NCBI GenBank assembly: GCA_023663465.1 | Contig: JAMPHJ010000020.1 | Coordinates: 1 to 36,948, forward strand | Direction: 5' to 3' | Length of the DNA stretch: 36,948 nt | Source: Muribaculaceae bacterium | Lineage (GTDB): Bacteria; Bacillota; Clostridia; Lachnospirales; Lachnospiraceae | Shown here: positions 1 to 8,418 of the stretch, piece after piece | Layout: each line of letters starts with the position of its first letter | How positions within the stretch are numbered: position 1 is the stretch's first letter | Made by a program: the position numbers and the translations under genes | Notes under the pieces: generated by a model | What the model was told of the DNA's origin: nothing | Databases searched by the model: none | What the model saw: only the letters and a program-made list of their open reading frames with translations

Positions 1-74
1 TGAAATAAAGAAAAGCAATAAAGTGTAGATGGGATGCTGTCATGCGTTTACCGTGGGATTTTCCACACAGCATC

Positions 75-102
75 TTGACATTCCATTAAAATGTGATATA
101 CT
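75..102 (+). promoter_or_regulatory. Sigma-A-like promoter of the cobalamin locus
   Basis: TTGACA (75-80) and TATACT (97-102) are separated by 16 bases, close to the vegetative consensus. Transcription would start near 108-110, just upstream of the riboswitch aptamer. An interrupted inverted repeat (GATGCTGT at 33-40 with ACAGCATC at 67-74, plus GTGG 53-56 with CCAC 63-66) ends directly before the -35 box. It may be the end of an upstream transcript or an operator; no T-run follows it. The first 74 bases hold no gene that I can recognise. Confidence 0.75.
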
Positions 103-123
103 TTGGACAATTCAATAGAAAAT

Positions 124-306
124 ATACAGGTGTCAAAACAATGCGTCAGAGGCATTGGTTTTGGTGAAAAGGGAAACAGGTGCAAATCCTGTACGAACTC
201 GTCACCGTAATTAGGGAGCAGAAGCCGATATATCACTGGGAAACTGGGAAGATGGCGGATGCGCTGGGACAACCCTCGAACTTCAAGCCGGGAGACCTGC
301 CTGTAT
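124..306 (+). promoter_or_regulatory. Cobalamin (B12) riboswitch
   Basis: The 3' part carries the B12-box-like block AGCCGGGAGACCTGCC, the most conserved signature of the cobalamin aptamer. Upstream lie other aptamer-like blocks (for example ATCACTGGGAAACTGGGAAG near 231-250). The aptamer is closed by a P1 helix: ATACAGG (124-130) is exactly complementary to CCTGTAT (300-306). It sits between the promoter and the first gene of the corrinoid locus, so it should lower expression of cbiK, the ABC importer and probably the whole B12 operon when adenosylcobalamin or another corrinoid is plentiful. The identification rests on motif and context; I could not run a covariance model. Confidence 0.95.
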
Positions 307-426
307 GTTGTACGGAAACATTTGTTTCAGACCACGAGTAACTGGTTGTACGTTTGAACTTGCAGAGTCATCGCGGGAGCGGTATGCTTTCTTGTTTTGA
401 TGCCCTGCAGGATTATTTTGTGTACG

Positions 427-469
427 AATCCTTTATCGTGGCGTATAAGCTGTGGTAGAGGATTTTTTT
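427..469 (+). terminator. Candidate riboswitch-controlled intrinsic terminator
   Basis: AATCCTTTA (427-435) can pair with TAGAGGATT (456-464), a 9-bp helix with one G-U pair and a 20-base loop, followed at once by a T-run ending at 469. The 5' arm can instead pair with AGGATT at 409-414, and CCACGA (332-337) can pair with TCGTGG (436-441) in the terminator loop. These exclusive pairings are what an attenuation-type expression platform needs. The helix is AT-rich and its strength was not calculated. The rest of 307-545 is purine-rich leader ending in the GGAGGG ribosome site (535-540). Confidence 0.5.
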
Positions 470-545
470 ATGATATTTTTTTAGAAGAAATTATAGTAGA
501 GATTAGAAGAAAGAGGAAGAAAAAGAAGAAAAGCGGAGGGTAAAA

Positions 546-1844
546 ATGAAAAAGAAATTTGTAATCACTTTATTAACAGGTGCAATGACCTGCACGGTGG
601 CGCTTACAGGCTGTGCTGGGAAGACTGCGGAAACTGCCGGGGATACCGTGCAGACAGAAGATGCTGAAAATGTGGGTGCAGAAGACTCTGAGGAGTCAGA
701 GGCGGATAATGAGGAAGCGACGGAATTGGAACAGGATGAGGAAATGACAGCAGATGATGGCGCAGACGCAGATCAAAAAGCGGCGGATGAAGTCGCAGCG
801 TTGATTGATGCCATTTATGTGCAGGAAAGAACGGACAGTACCGACGAGCAGTGTGCGCAGGCGAAAGCGGCGTGGGATGCGTTGACGGACGCACAGAAAG
901 AACTGGTAGAAGGGGAAGAGGCAGACCCGGATTATTTTGGCAGGGATACCGGAGATGCATCGAAAGATGACCCGCGCAATCAGGATGATATCGGGGAAAA
1001 TGAAATTCTGGTCGTCAGCTTCGGAACGTCATTTAATGACAGTCGTGTCGCTGATATCAAGGGAATCGAAGACGCGATACAGGCGGCAAATCCTGACTGG
1101 TCTGTCAGAAGGGCTTTTACGGCGCAAATTATTATCAATCATGTACAGGCAAGGGACGGGGAAAAAATTGACAATGTGCAGCAGGCATTGGAGCGTGCAG
1201 TGGCAAACGGCGTTAAAAATCTGGTGATACAGCCCACCCACCTGATGCACGGCGCAGAGTATGATGAATTGATGGAAGCAGTCGAATCCTATCAGGATAA
1301 ATTTGAAACCGTGCAAGTAGCGGAGCCGCTCCTTGGCGAAGTAGGCGCAGATGCATCAGTTGTCAATGAAGACAAGGCGGCAGTAGCGGATGCAATTCTT
1401 GCCGCAGCCGTGGCGGATGCGGGCTATGGCAGTCTGGCAGATGCGCAGGAAGATGGCACAGCATTCGTATTTCTGGGACATGGAACTTCCCATACGGCAA
1501 AAGTGAGCTACAGCCAGATGCAGACCCAGTTGACGGATATTGGCTGCGTCAACGCATTTATCGGCACAGTGGAAGGCGAACCGGAAGAAACTGCATGTGA
1601 AGCGGTGATAGAGGCGGTTGCACAGGCAGGATACACCAAGGTCATTTTAAGACCTCTTATGGTAGTGGCAGGAGATCATGCCAACAATGATATGGCGGGC
1701 GCGGAGGAAGATTCCTGGCTTAGCATGTTCCAGGCATCAGGCAGTTTTGAAAGCGTAGATGTGCAGATTAGCGGGCTGGGGTCTATTGCGGAAATTCAGG
1801 AAATCTATGTGGGGCACACGGCGGATGTTATGATTGTGAAATAA
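546..1844 (+). CDS. cbiK: Lipoprotein-anchored CbiK-type sirohydrochlorin cobaltochelatase
   Basis: This 432-residue protein should insert cobalt into sirohydrochlorin (or a related tetrapyrrole) outside the membrane. Residues 1-23 are a lipoprotein signal with lipobox LTGC and Cys23 as lipid site. An Asp/Glu-rich linker follows (about 33-78), then a short helical segment (about 80-122, ending LTDAQKELVEG) like the repeats of Firmicute surface proteins. The CbiK domain runs from about 152 (EILVVSFGTSFNDSR) to the end. His312 (FLGHGTSH), Glu343 (TVEGEP) and His378 (AGDHANND) match the metal ligands of class II CbiK chelatases. The start has GGAGGG five bases upstream. It is the first gene after the riboswitch and is followed by an importer. 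Most CbiK enzymes are cytoplasmic; a periplasmic homologue is known in Desulfovibrio vulgaris. The enzyme class is well supported; the true external substrate, cobalt-sirohydrochlorin or haem-like, is not settled. Confidence 0.9.
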   Translation: MKKKFVITLLTGAMTCTVALTGCAGKTAETAGDTVQTEDAENVGAEDSEESEADNEEATELEQDEEMTADDGADADQKAADEVAALIDAIYVQERTDSTDEQCAQAKAAWDALTDAQKELVEGEEADPDYFGRDTGDASKDDPRNQDDIGENEILVVSFGTSFNDSRVADIKGIEDAIQAANPDWSVRRAFTAQIIINHVQARDGEKIDNVQQALERAVANGVKNLVIQPTHLMHGAEYDELMEAVESYQDKFETVQVAEPLLGEVGADASVVNEDKAAVADAILAAAVADAGYGSLADAQEDGTAFVFLGHGTSHTAKVSYSQMQTQLTDIGCVNAFIGTVEGEPEETACEAVIEAVAQAGYTKVILRPLMVVAGDHANNDMAGAEEDSWLSMFQASGSFESVDVQISGLGSIAEIQEIYVGHTADVMIVK

Positions 1845-1848
1845 GTAA

Positions 1849-1880
1849 TGCGAAACTAGGTTTTCGTTGCGGCTCGTTGT
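1849..1880 (+). repeat. Degenerate relative of the outer arm of the palindromic repeat
   Basis: Just after the cbiK stop codon, TGCGAAACTA (1849-1858) and TCGTTGT (1874-1880) recur with the same 25-base offset as in the left arm of the palindromic element at 17636-17667. About 23 of 32 aligned bases agree. The core of that element is absent here, so this may be a remnant or an independently repeated sequence. Confidence 0.4.
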
Positions 1881-1918
1881 GCAATGATATTATGAATAAA
1901 TAGTGGAGACAAAACACC

Positions 1919-3880
1919 ATGAAGAAAAAAACAATATTCGCCGCTATGCTATGCTCGGTTGCATTGTTTAGTGGGTGTGGGGCAAAAAACGGGGCAGACG
2001 GAGCGCAGACTGTCGTCGATACGGTGGCGGAATCAAATGTATCCGCAGGGACGGGCGCAGCAGCAGAATCCGATACATCAACACCACTAGCCGACGGAAT
2101 CTACACGGCGGAGTTTACGACGGACAGCAGTATGTTCCATGTCAATGAAGCCCATGAGGGAAAAGGGACGCTGACGGTAAAAAATGGGGAAATGACGATT
2201 CATATATCCCTTGGTTCCAAGAAAATCCTGAACCTGTATCCCGGACTTGCCAAGGACGCTGCAAAAGAAGACGCAGGGCTGCTTATGCCGACGGAAGATA
2301 CCGTGACTTATAGCGATGGCATGACGGAAGAAGTCTATGGATTTGACGTACCGGTTCCGTATCTGGATGAGGAGTTTGATTTGGCGCTGATTGGCACGAA
2401 AGGGAAATGGTACGACCATAAGGTCAGCGTTTCCGCGCCGGTTCCCCTGGAAGCGGGCGCGCAGATAGAAGATGTGCAATTACAGAAAGAGCGTACAGGT
2501 ATGCCTCAGGATGGGACATACAGCATGGACATTACCTTTGAAGGCGGAAGCGGAAAAGCGGAGATTTTATCTCCGGTGACAGTTACCGTAGCGGATGGGA
2601 AGGCGACGGCGATTGTAGAGTGGAGCAGTCCGAACTATGACTATATGATTGTGGATGGGGAAAAGTATTTTCCCATCAATACAGAAGGAAATTCCGTCTT
2701 TGAAATTCCCGTATTGGTATTTGACGAGCCGATGGTTGTTATCGGTGATACAGTGGCAATGAGTAAGCCCCATGAAATAGAATATACGCTGACGTTTCAT
2801 ACGATATCAGAGAATGCCCTAATTTATGAAAGAAGCATGGAATTGCAGTATGCGGAAAATTTTACCGTCGATTATTATGAAGACGGCTATACGCTGCTGA
2901 CGACGACGATGGACGGGATGCAGTTTTTCATTGTGCCGGAGGGGAAGGAAGCGCTGCCTGATATGGATAAGGCGATAAAAGGCAGCCAATCTACGGGAAA
3001 CAAGACGGTGATTCTGCAGCGTCCGGTCGAAGATATTTATCTGGTGGCGTCTTCCGTTATGGATATGTTCAGCGAGCTGGACGGATTGGACGCCATTGCT
3101 TTTTCCGGGCAGAAAGAAGACGGATGGTATATAGAAGCGGCGGCACAGGCTATGGCACAGGGCAGGATTCTTTATGCGGGCAAATATAACAAGCCGGATT
3201 ATGAGCTTTTGGTTTCCGGGAATTGCAAGCTTGCCATAGAAAACAGAATGATTTCCCATGCCCCCGAAGTGGTGGAAAAAATGGCGGATTTCGATATTCC
3301 GGTCATGACGGATTATTCCAGCTATGAGTCGCACCCTCTTGGCAGGGTGGAGTGGGTGAAGTTTTACGGCGCATTACTTGGAAAAGAAGAGGAAGCGGAG
3401 AAAATTTTTACCAAACAGACGGAAATTCTGGAAAGAGTCAGCGCGGAGGAAAAAACGGATAAGACGGTGGCATTTTTTTTCATTACGGCGAACGGTCTGG
3501 CGCAGGTGCGTCAGTCCTCGGATTATGTTCCGAAGATGATAGAGCTTGCGGGCGGAAACTATATTTTTAAACAGATAGGCGACTCAGAAACCAAACGCTC
3601 TACCATCAATATGCAGATAGAGGAATTTTATGCGGGCGCAAAAGACGCCGATTTTTTGATTTACAACAGCTCTATAGACGGGGGCGTTGCCAGTCTGAAA
3701 GAGCTTCTGGATAAATGTGGTCTGCTTACAGATTTTAAGGCGGTAAAGGAAGGCAATGTCTGGTGCACGACAAACGATATGTATCAGCAGTCCCTTTCGA
3801 TAGGCTATCTGATTGAAGATATGCATGAGATGCTTCAGGGCAAAAAGAATAAGATGCATTATCTCATCCCGCTGAAATGA
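1919..3880 (+). CDS. Lipoprotein ABC-transporter solute-binding protein with two N-terminal beta-rich domains
   Basis: A 653-residue surface lipoprotein (lipobox LFSGC, Cys20). Two related beta-rich domains (about 58-175 and 195-300) begin with DGIYTAEF and DGTYSMDI, and the second contains SSPNYDYMIVDGEKYFPI and HEIEYTLTF. These look like the domains that accompany iron, haem or tetrapyrrole uptake proteins in Lachnospiraceae; I would call them NEAT-like only tentatively. From about 305 to the end is a class III periplasmic-binding-protein fold of the BtuF/FhuD type (DGLDAIAFSG, VEWVKFYGALLGKEEEAEKIF, FYAGAKDADFLIYNSS). It lies between cbiK and the permease and should deliver the ligand to that importer. 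Its ribosome site is weak (GGAG at 1904-1907, 11 bases upstream). Ligand unknown: corrinoid, cobalt-tetrapyrrole, haem or siderophore are all possible; riboswitch control favours a corrinoid or precursor. Confidence 0.8.
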   Translation: MKKKTIFAAMLCSVALFSGCGAKNGADGAQTVVDTVAESNVSAGTGAAAESDTSTPLADGIYTAEFTTDSSMFHVNEAHEGKGTLTVKNGEMTIHISLGSKKILNLYPGLAKDAAKEDAGLLMPTEDTVTYSDGMTEEVYGFDVPVPYLDEEFDLALIGTKGKWYDHKVSVSAPVPLEAGAQIEDVQLQKERTGMPQDGTYSMDITFEGGSGKAEILSPVTVTVADGKATAIVEWSSPNYDYMIVDGEKYFPINTEGNSVFEIPVLVFDEPMVVIGDTVAMSKPHEIEYTLTFHTISENALIYERSMELQYAENFTVDYYEDGYTLLTTTMDGMQFFIVPEGKEALPDMDKAIKGSQSTGNKTVILQRPVEDIYLVASSVMDMFSELDGLDAIAFSGQKEDGWYIEAAAQAMAQGRILYAGKYNKPDYELLVSGNCKLAIENRMISHAPEVVEKMADFDIPVMTDYSSYESHPLGRVEWVKFYGALLGKEEEAEKIFTKQTEILERVSAEEKTDKTVAFFFITANGLAQVRQSSDYVPKMIELAGGNYIFKQIGDSETKRSTINMQIEEFYAGAKDADFLIYNSSIDGGVASLKELLDKCGLLTDFKAVKEGNVWCTTNDMYQQSLSIGYLIEDMHEMLQGKKNKMHYLIPLK

Positions 3881-3913
3881 TGGATAGTGCTGAAAGAAGG
3901 CGTGGTTATTCAT

Positions 3914-4921
3914 ATGGACAAAAATAGAAAGCGCCGGTATTTAGCGGTCTATGCTTTGCTCGGACTAGGGACTTTGCTTTTTTTTATCCTGAATATCTGT
4001 ATTGGAAGCGTGCAAATTGCCTTGCCGGATATTGTAAAAATAGTTACTGGAAAGCAGGGCAGTGAAACGATGACGAGGATTCTATGGGATATCAGACTTC
4101 CGAGGACGGCAGCGGTTCTGATACTTGGCGGGGCGCTTTCGTTAGCGGGATATCTGTTACAGACTTTTTTTAAGAATCCCATCGCGGGACCCTTCGTGCT
4201 GGGAATTTCTTCCGGCGCTAAAATGGTAGTGGCGCTTGTCATGGTATTTCTGCTGGGAAAAGGAATCGGCGTAACGTCGGCGGTGATGATTCTGGGAGCG
4301 TTTGTCGGCGCAATGCTGTCTATGGGATTCGTTCTGCTGATGTCGCGCGGAATAAACAATATGTCGATGCTGGTAGTCAGCGGCGTTATGATTGGCTACA
4401 TCTGCTCGGCGATAACGGAGCTGGTAGTAACGTTCGCCGATGATGCGGACATTGTTAATCTGCATCATTGGTCACAGGGCAGTTTTTCCGGGATGACATG
4501 GGAAAAGGTGGAGGTCATGGCGGTGGCTGTTTTTGTGACGACACTCGCCACATTTCTGATGTCCAAACCGCTTAGCGCATATCAGCTAGGCGATGCTTAT
4601 GCGGTAAATGTGGGAGTAAACCTTCGCCTTCTGCGTGCGTGCATCGTTATTTTTTCCAGTATTTTATCGGCGTGTATTGTGGCATTTGCAGGACCGATTT
4701 CCTTTGTCGGCGTCGCCGCGCCGCATCTGGTAAAAAAGTTTTTGGGCACGACGGAGCCTGTCTGGATGATACCGGCCTGTTTTCTGGGCGGAAGCGTTTT
4801 CTGCCTGTTCTGCGATTTGCTTGCCAGAATGCTGCTCGCGCCGACGGAACTGAGCATCAGTACGGTAACGGCTATTTTTGGCGCGCCGGTGGTGCTTTAT
4901 ATCCTGAGACGGAAGGATTGA
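3914..4921 (+). CDS. FecCD/BtuC-family ABC transporter permease
   Basis: Integral membrane subunit of an importer of the B12/siderophore/haem class, 335 residues from the ATG at 3914. It has many hydrophobic segments and family landmarks: RLPRTAAVLILGGALSLAGY, FKNPIAGPFVLGISSGA, FAGPISFVGVAAPHLVKKFLG and the C-terminal ELSISTVTAIFGAPVVLYIL. The frame can also start at a GTG at 3887 (344 residues); AAGG (3897-3900) is 13 bases before the ATG, so neither start is ideal. The ATG is preferred because MDKNRKRR directly precedes the first membrane helix. It lies between the binding-protein and ATPase genes and should form a dimer that docks both. Substrate inferred only from context. Confidence 0.88.
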   Translation: MDKNRKRRYLAVYALLGLGTLLFFILNICIGSVQIALPDIVKIVTGKQGSETMTRILWDIRLPRTAAVLILGGALSLAGYLLQTFFKNPIAGPFVLGISSGAKMVVALVMVFLLGKGIGVTSAVMILGAFVGAMLSMGFVLLMSRGINNMSMLVVSGVMIGYICSAITELVVTFADDADIVNLHHWSQGSFSGMTWEKVEVMAVAVFVTTLATFLMSKPLSAYQLGDAYAVNVGVNLRLLRACIVIFSSILSACIVAFAGPISFVGVAAPHLVKKFLGTTEPVWMIPACFLGGSVFCLFCDLLARMLLAPTELSISTVTAIFGAPVVLYILRRKD

Positions 4922-4958
4922 GACTGCATCAATAAAACGACATCAATGAGATAAAAAT

Positions 4959-5744
4959 ATGGAAAATTACTATTTTTTCACACAAAAAATGTGCGTAGGC
5001 TATGATAAGAAACCGTTGATAAAAGATATGGAAATCGCGCTGGAAAAAGGGGAAATCCTAAGTATCATCGGTCCAAACGGCGCGGGCAAGTCTACGGTCT
5101 TAAAAAGTATCGCCAGGCAGTTACAACTGCTTGGGGGAGCGGTGTATCTGGGGGAAAATGCGCTGGCGGATATGAAAGCGAACGCCTTGGCGCGGAAAAT
5201 GGCGGTGGTGTTTACCCAGAAGGTAAAGGCGGAAATGAAAAGCTGCCGGGATGTAATCGCTACAGGCAGATATCCTTATACAGGATGGTTCGGCGCTTTA
5301 TCGAAAGAGGATGAGAGAATCGTGGATGAGGTAATGGAATTTACGCATACCCTCGATATCGGCGGACAGGATTTCCAGAAAATCAGCGATGGACAGAAGC
5401 AGCGGGTCATGCTTGCAAGGGCGCTCTGTCAGGAGCCGGAAATCATCCTATTGGACGAGCCGACCTCTTATCTGGATATCCGCTACAAACTGGAATTTTT
5501 ATCCTTATTACAGGAAATGAGAGAGAAAAAAGGATTGACGGTTATCATGTCTTTGCATGAACTGGAGCTTGCAAAGCTTGTTTCCGATAAAATACTCTGC
5601 CTGAAAGGGGAGTATGTGGAACGCTATGGGACGCCGGAGGAAATCTTTACATCGGATTTTATAGAGCGGCTTTATGGAATTGAGGAAAAGCGTTTCGCAG
5701 GAAATGAAAATCTTCTGGCATATATCAGAAAGCTGACGTCGTAG
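4959..5744 (+). CDS. ABC transporter ATP-binding protein, FecE/BtuD type
   Basis: A 261-residue ATPase that powers the permease encoded upstream. Walker A is GPNGAGKST near residue 40, the signature loop is the variant ISDGQKQRVMLARAL (usual LSGGQ), Walker B is IILLDEPTSYLD, and the H-loop histidine is in MSLHELELA. The length is normal for the family. The gap to the permease is 37 bases with no strong ribosome site, so translation may depend on coupling or a weak site. The next gene, cobQ, begins 14 bases downstream behind GGAGG, placing this importer in the same transcript as B12 synthesis. Confidence 0.9.
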   Translation: MENYYFFTQKMCVGYDKKPLIKDMEIALEKGEILSIIGPNGAGKSTVLKSIARQLQLLGGAVYLGENALADMKANALARKMAVVFTQKVKAEMKSCRDVIATGRYPYTGWFGALSKEDERIVDEVMEFTHTLDIGGQDFQKISDGQKQRVMLARALCQEPEIILLDEPTSYLDIRYKLEFLSLLQEMREKKGLTVIMSLHELELAKLVSDKILCLKGEYVERYGTPEEIFTSDFIERLYGIEEKRFAGNENLLAYIRKLTS

Positions 5745-5758
5745 GCTGAGGAGGGAGC

Positions 5759-7300
5759 ATGGCAAGAGTAATTATGGTGCAGGGAACCATGTCCGGCGCG
5801 GGCAAAAGCCTTTTAACGGCGGGACTATGCAGGATTATGAGACGGGACGGATATAAGGTGGCGCCTTTTAAGTCCCAGAATATGGCGCTCAATTCCTTTA
5901 TTACCGAAGAAGGGCTGGAAATGGGAAGGGCGCAGGTTATGCAGGCGGAGGCAGCAGGGATTGCGCCGTTAGTCTGTATGAATCCGATTCTGTTAAAACC
6001 CACGGACCAGACGGGGTCGCAAGTGATTGTAAACGGGCGTGTTCTTGGCAATATGAGCGCGCGGGAGTATTTTGCCTACAAAAAGAAACTCATACCGGAT
6101 ATTATCCGGGCATTTCAGCAGTTGGAAGAACTGGCGGATATCATCGTCGTGGAAGGCGCAGGAAGTCCTGCGGAAATCAATCTGCGGGAAAATGATATCG
6201 TCAATATGGGACTGGCAAATCTCATTGACGCGCCCGTGCTGCTTGTGGGCGATATCGATAGGGGCGGCGTCTTTGCGCAGCTTCTGGGGACGCTGATGCT
6301 GCTGGCGGAAGAGGAGCGAAAAAGGATAGGCGGGCTTATCATCAATAAATTCAGAGGGGACAAGTCGCTGCTTCATTCCGGTATCGAATTATTGGAGCAA
6401 AAGGGAGGCGTCCCCATAACGGGCGTGATTCCCTATATGGATATCGATTTGGAAGACGAAGATTCCCTGACAGAGCGTTTTGCAAAAAGGGAAAAGGGCA
6501 GGATTGACATAGCGGTTATCAGATATCCCCGAATCTCTAATTTTACGGATTTCAATGTCTTCGAGCAGATACCGGAGGTATCGGTACGATATGTGACACG
6601 CGTGTCGGAAATTGGATGCCCGGATTTGATTTTCTTACCCGGCAGTAAAAACACAATGGGAGATTTGGACTGGATGCGCAGAAACGGCTTGGAAGATGCG
6701 GTGAAGAGACTGGCGGGAAACGTACCAATCTGTGGCGTCTGCGGTGGCTATCAGATGCTGGGAATGCAGATTCTGGATACGGAGGGTGCAGAGACAAAAG
6801 GAAGCATGAAAGGGATGGAGCTGCTGCCCATTGTCACGACGCTGCAGCATGAGAAAGTACGGCGGCAGAGACAGGGGACAATCAACCGGGTGGAAGGCGT
6901 TTTTTCCGTCCTTTCAGGGCTTGCCTATGAAGGCTATGAGATACACATGGGCGTCAGCGTCAGAGCGCCTTTTCGAGATGAGGGCGGAACGCCCGGCACT
7001 CTGGAATGGGAAAAAGGCACGGCGGAAGATGGAGAGACAAAAGAGCCGTTCATGACAGGAAATACTCCGAATGTGTATGGGACTTATCTTCATGGGATAT
7101 TTGATAAAGCGCCTGTCGTCTCTGCATTGGTGGGGGCGCTGCTTGAGAAAAAGGGTGTTGCGGCAAGCAGCCTTTATCTGGATTATAAGGATTATAAAGA
7201 AAAACAGTATGACAAACTGGCGGATATTTTGACGGAGTATCTGAATATGGAGGATGTCTATGGAATGCTCAGAGAGGCGCATATCGGGTCATGGCAATGA
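5759..7300 (+). CDS. cobQ: Cobyric acid synthase
   Basis: Glutamine-dependent amidotransferase (CobQ/CbiP) that amidates side chains b, d, e and g of adenosylcobyrinic acid a,c-diamide using ATP. The 513-residue length is typical. The N-terminal synthetase part has the dethiobiotin-synthetase-like P-loop [11 protein letters not shown] (about 7-17), [10 protein letters not shown] and [14 protein letters not shown]. The C-terminal triad-type glutaminase domain has [15 protein letters not shown], the nucleophile Cys328 in [10 protein letters not shown] and His445 in [10 protein letters not shown]. The ribosome site GAGGAGGGA lies directly upstream of the ATG. Its 3' end overlaps the start of cobT. 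Confidence 0.97.
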   Translation: MARVIMVQGTMSGAGKSLLTAGLCRIMRRDGYKVAPFKSQNMALNSFITEEGLEMGRAQVMQAEAAGIAPLVCMNPILLKPTDQTGSQVIVNGRVLGNMSAREYFAYKKKLIPDIIRAFQQLEELADIIVVEGAGSPAEINLRENDIVNMGLANLIDAPVLLVGDIDRGGVFAQLLGTLMLLAEEERKRIGGLIINKFRGDKSLLHSGIELLEQKGGVPITGVIPYMDIDLEDEDSLTERFAKREKGRIDIAVIRYPRISNFTDFNVFEQIPEVSVRYVTRVSEIGCPDLIFLPGSKNTMGDLDWMRRNGLEDAVKRLAGNVPICGVCGGYQMLGMQILDTEGAETKGSMKGMELLPIVTTLQHEKVRRQRQGTINRVEGVFSVLSGLAYEGYEIHMGVSVRAPFRDEGGTPGTLEWEKGTAEDGETKEPFMTGNTPNVYGTYLHGIFDKAPVVSALVGALLEKKGVAASSLYLDYKDYKEKQYDKLADILTEYLNMEDVYGMLREAHIGSWQ

Positions 7301-8366
7301 GACAAAGGCGGTATTGGATAAGCTTATCGTGGACGGACCGGATAAGGAAGTTTATCGAAAAGTACGGGAAAATTGGGATAGGATAGCCAAGCCCCTTGAC
7401 GGGATGGGCAGGTTTGAGACGATTACGGCACAGATAGGCGCGATTCTGGGGACAGAGGATATCGATATTTCCAAAAAGGCTGTCATTATCATGTGTGCGG
7501 ATAATGGAATCGTGGAAGAAGGCGTCAGCCAGACCGGACAGGAGGTTACGGTCACAGTCGTAAAGCAGATGGGAAAAGGAGCGTCCAGCGTAGGAAAAAT
7601 GTCGCATGCCATCGGCGCAGACACCATTCCGGTGGATATCGGCATCAACAACCGGGAGCACATACCGGGAACGCTGGATAGGAAAATTCGCTGCGGCACC
7701 AGAAATTTCAGAAAAGAAGCGGCGATGACAGAAGACGAGGCTGTCCGTGCAATCTTGACAGGCATAGAAGTAGTGGCGGATTGTAAGCGGCAGGGATACC
7801 AGATTCTGGCTACGGGAGAAATGGGAATCGGCAATACGACCACAAGCAGCGCCATTGCCGCCGCCCTTTTAAAATGCGATGTAGAGGCGGTAACCGGCAG
7901 GGGCGCCGGGCTTTGCGGCGAAGCTTTTTCCCGCAAAAAACGAATTATCGCAGAAGCTATCGAAAAATACAGGCTGTATGAGGCGGAGCCTTTTAAGGTG
8001 TTGGAAACGGTGGGCGGATTGGATATCGCAGGTCTGGCAGGCGTATGCATCGGAGGCGGCATATCCCATATTCCGGTGGTGTTGGACGGCGTAATCAGCA
8101 TGGTGGCGGCGCTTCTGGCACAAAGGCTCGTTCCGGGTACGATACAATACCTGATTGCGTCGCACAAAGGAAAGGAACCGGCGGTAGAAAAGCTGCTGGA
8201 CGCACTGCATTTGGAGCCTGTGATTGACGGCAGGATGGCGCTAGGCGAAGGAACGGGCGCGGTCATGATGCTGTCGTTGCTGGATATGGCATTGCGCATT
8301 TATCATGGAAAAACGTCCTTTGCAGAGATGCAGATAGAGCCCTATAGAAGATATGAAAGAGAATGA
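7260..8366 (+). CDS. cobT: Nicotinate-nucleotide--dimethylbenzimidazole phosphoribosyltransferase
   Basis: CobT makes alpha-ribazole phosphate from a lower-ligand base and nicotinate mononucleotide for the nucleotide loop. Landmarks are [56 protein letters not shown] and, near the C-terminus, the catalytic-glutamate motif [10 protein letters not shown]. The frame has ATGs at 7254 and 7260. GGAGG (7249-7253) abuts the first and is six bases before the second, so 7260 is chosen (368 residues). The gene overlaps cobQ by 41 bases, which suggests translational coupling. Which base it activates cannot be read from the sequence. Confidence 0.95.
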   Translation: MECSERRISGHGNETKAVLDKLIVDGPDKEVYRKVRENWDRIAKPLDGMGRFETITAQIGAILGTEDIDISKKAVIIMCADNGIVEEGVSQTGQEVTVTVVKQMGKGASSVGKMSHAIGADTIPVDIGINNREHIPGTLDRKIRCGTRNFRKEAAMTEDEAVRAILTGIEVVADCKRQGYQILATGEMGIGNTTTSSAIAAALLKCDVEAVTGRGAGLCGEAFSRKKRIIAEAIEKYRLYEAEPFKVLETVGGLDIAGLAGVCIGGGISHIPVVLDGVISMVAALLAQRLVPGTIQYLIASHKGKEPAVEKLLDALHLEPVIDGRMALGEGTGAVMMLSLLDMALRIYHGKTSFAEMQIEPYRRYERE

Positions 8367-8418
8367 AAATAAGATGAAATAGATAAAAAATGAGTGAAAA
8401 GAAAGGCTGGTTTTAGAA

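Noticed and set aside
604-960. Minus-strand frame of 118 residues opposite cbiK
   Set aside because: It arises from the Asp/Glu-rich linker read in reverse (Leu/Pro/His-rich) and shows no family features.
7352-8299. Long minus-strand open frame (315 residues) opposite cobT
   Set aside because: It is a low-complexity Ser/Ala/Pro-rich shadow of a well-conserved gene, with no recognisable domain or ribosome site.
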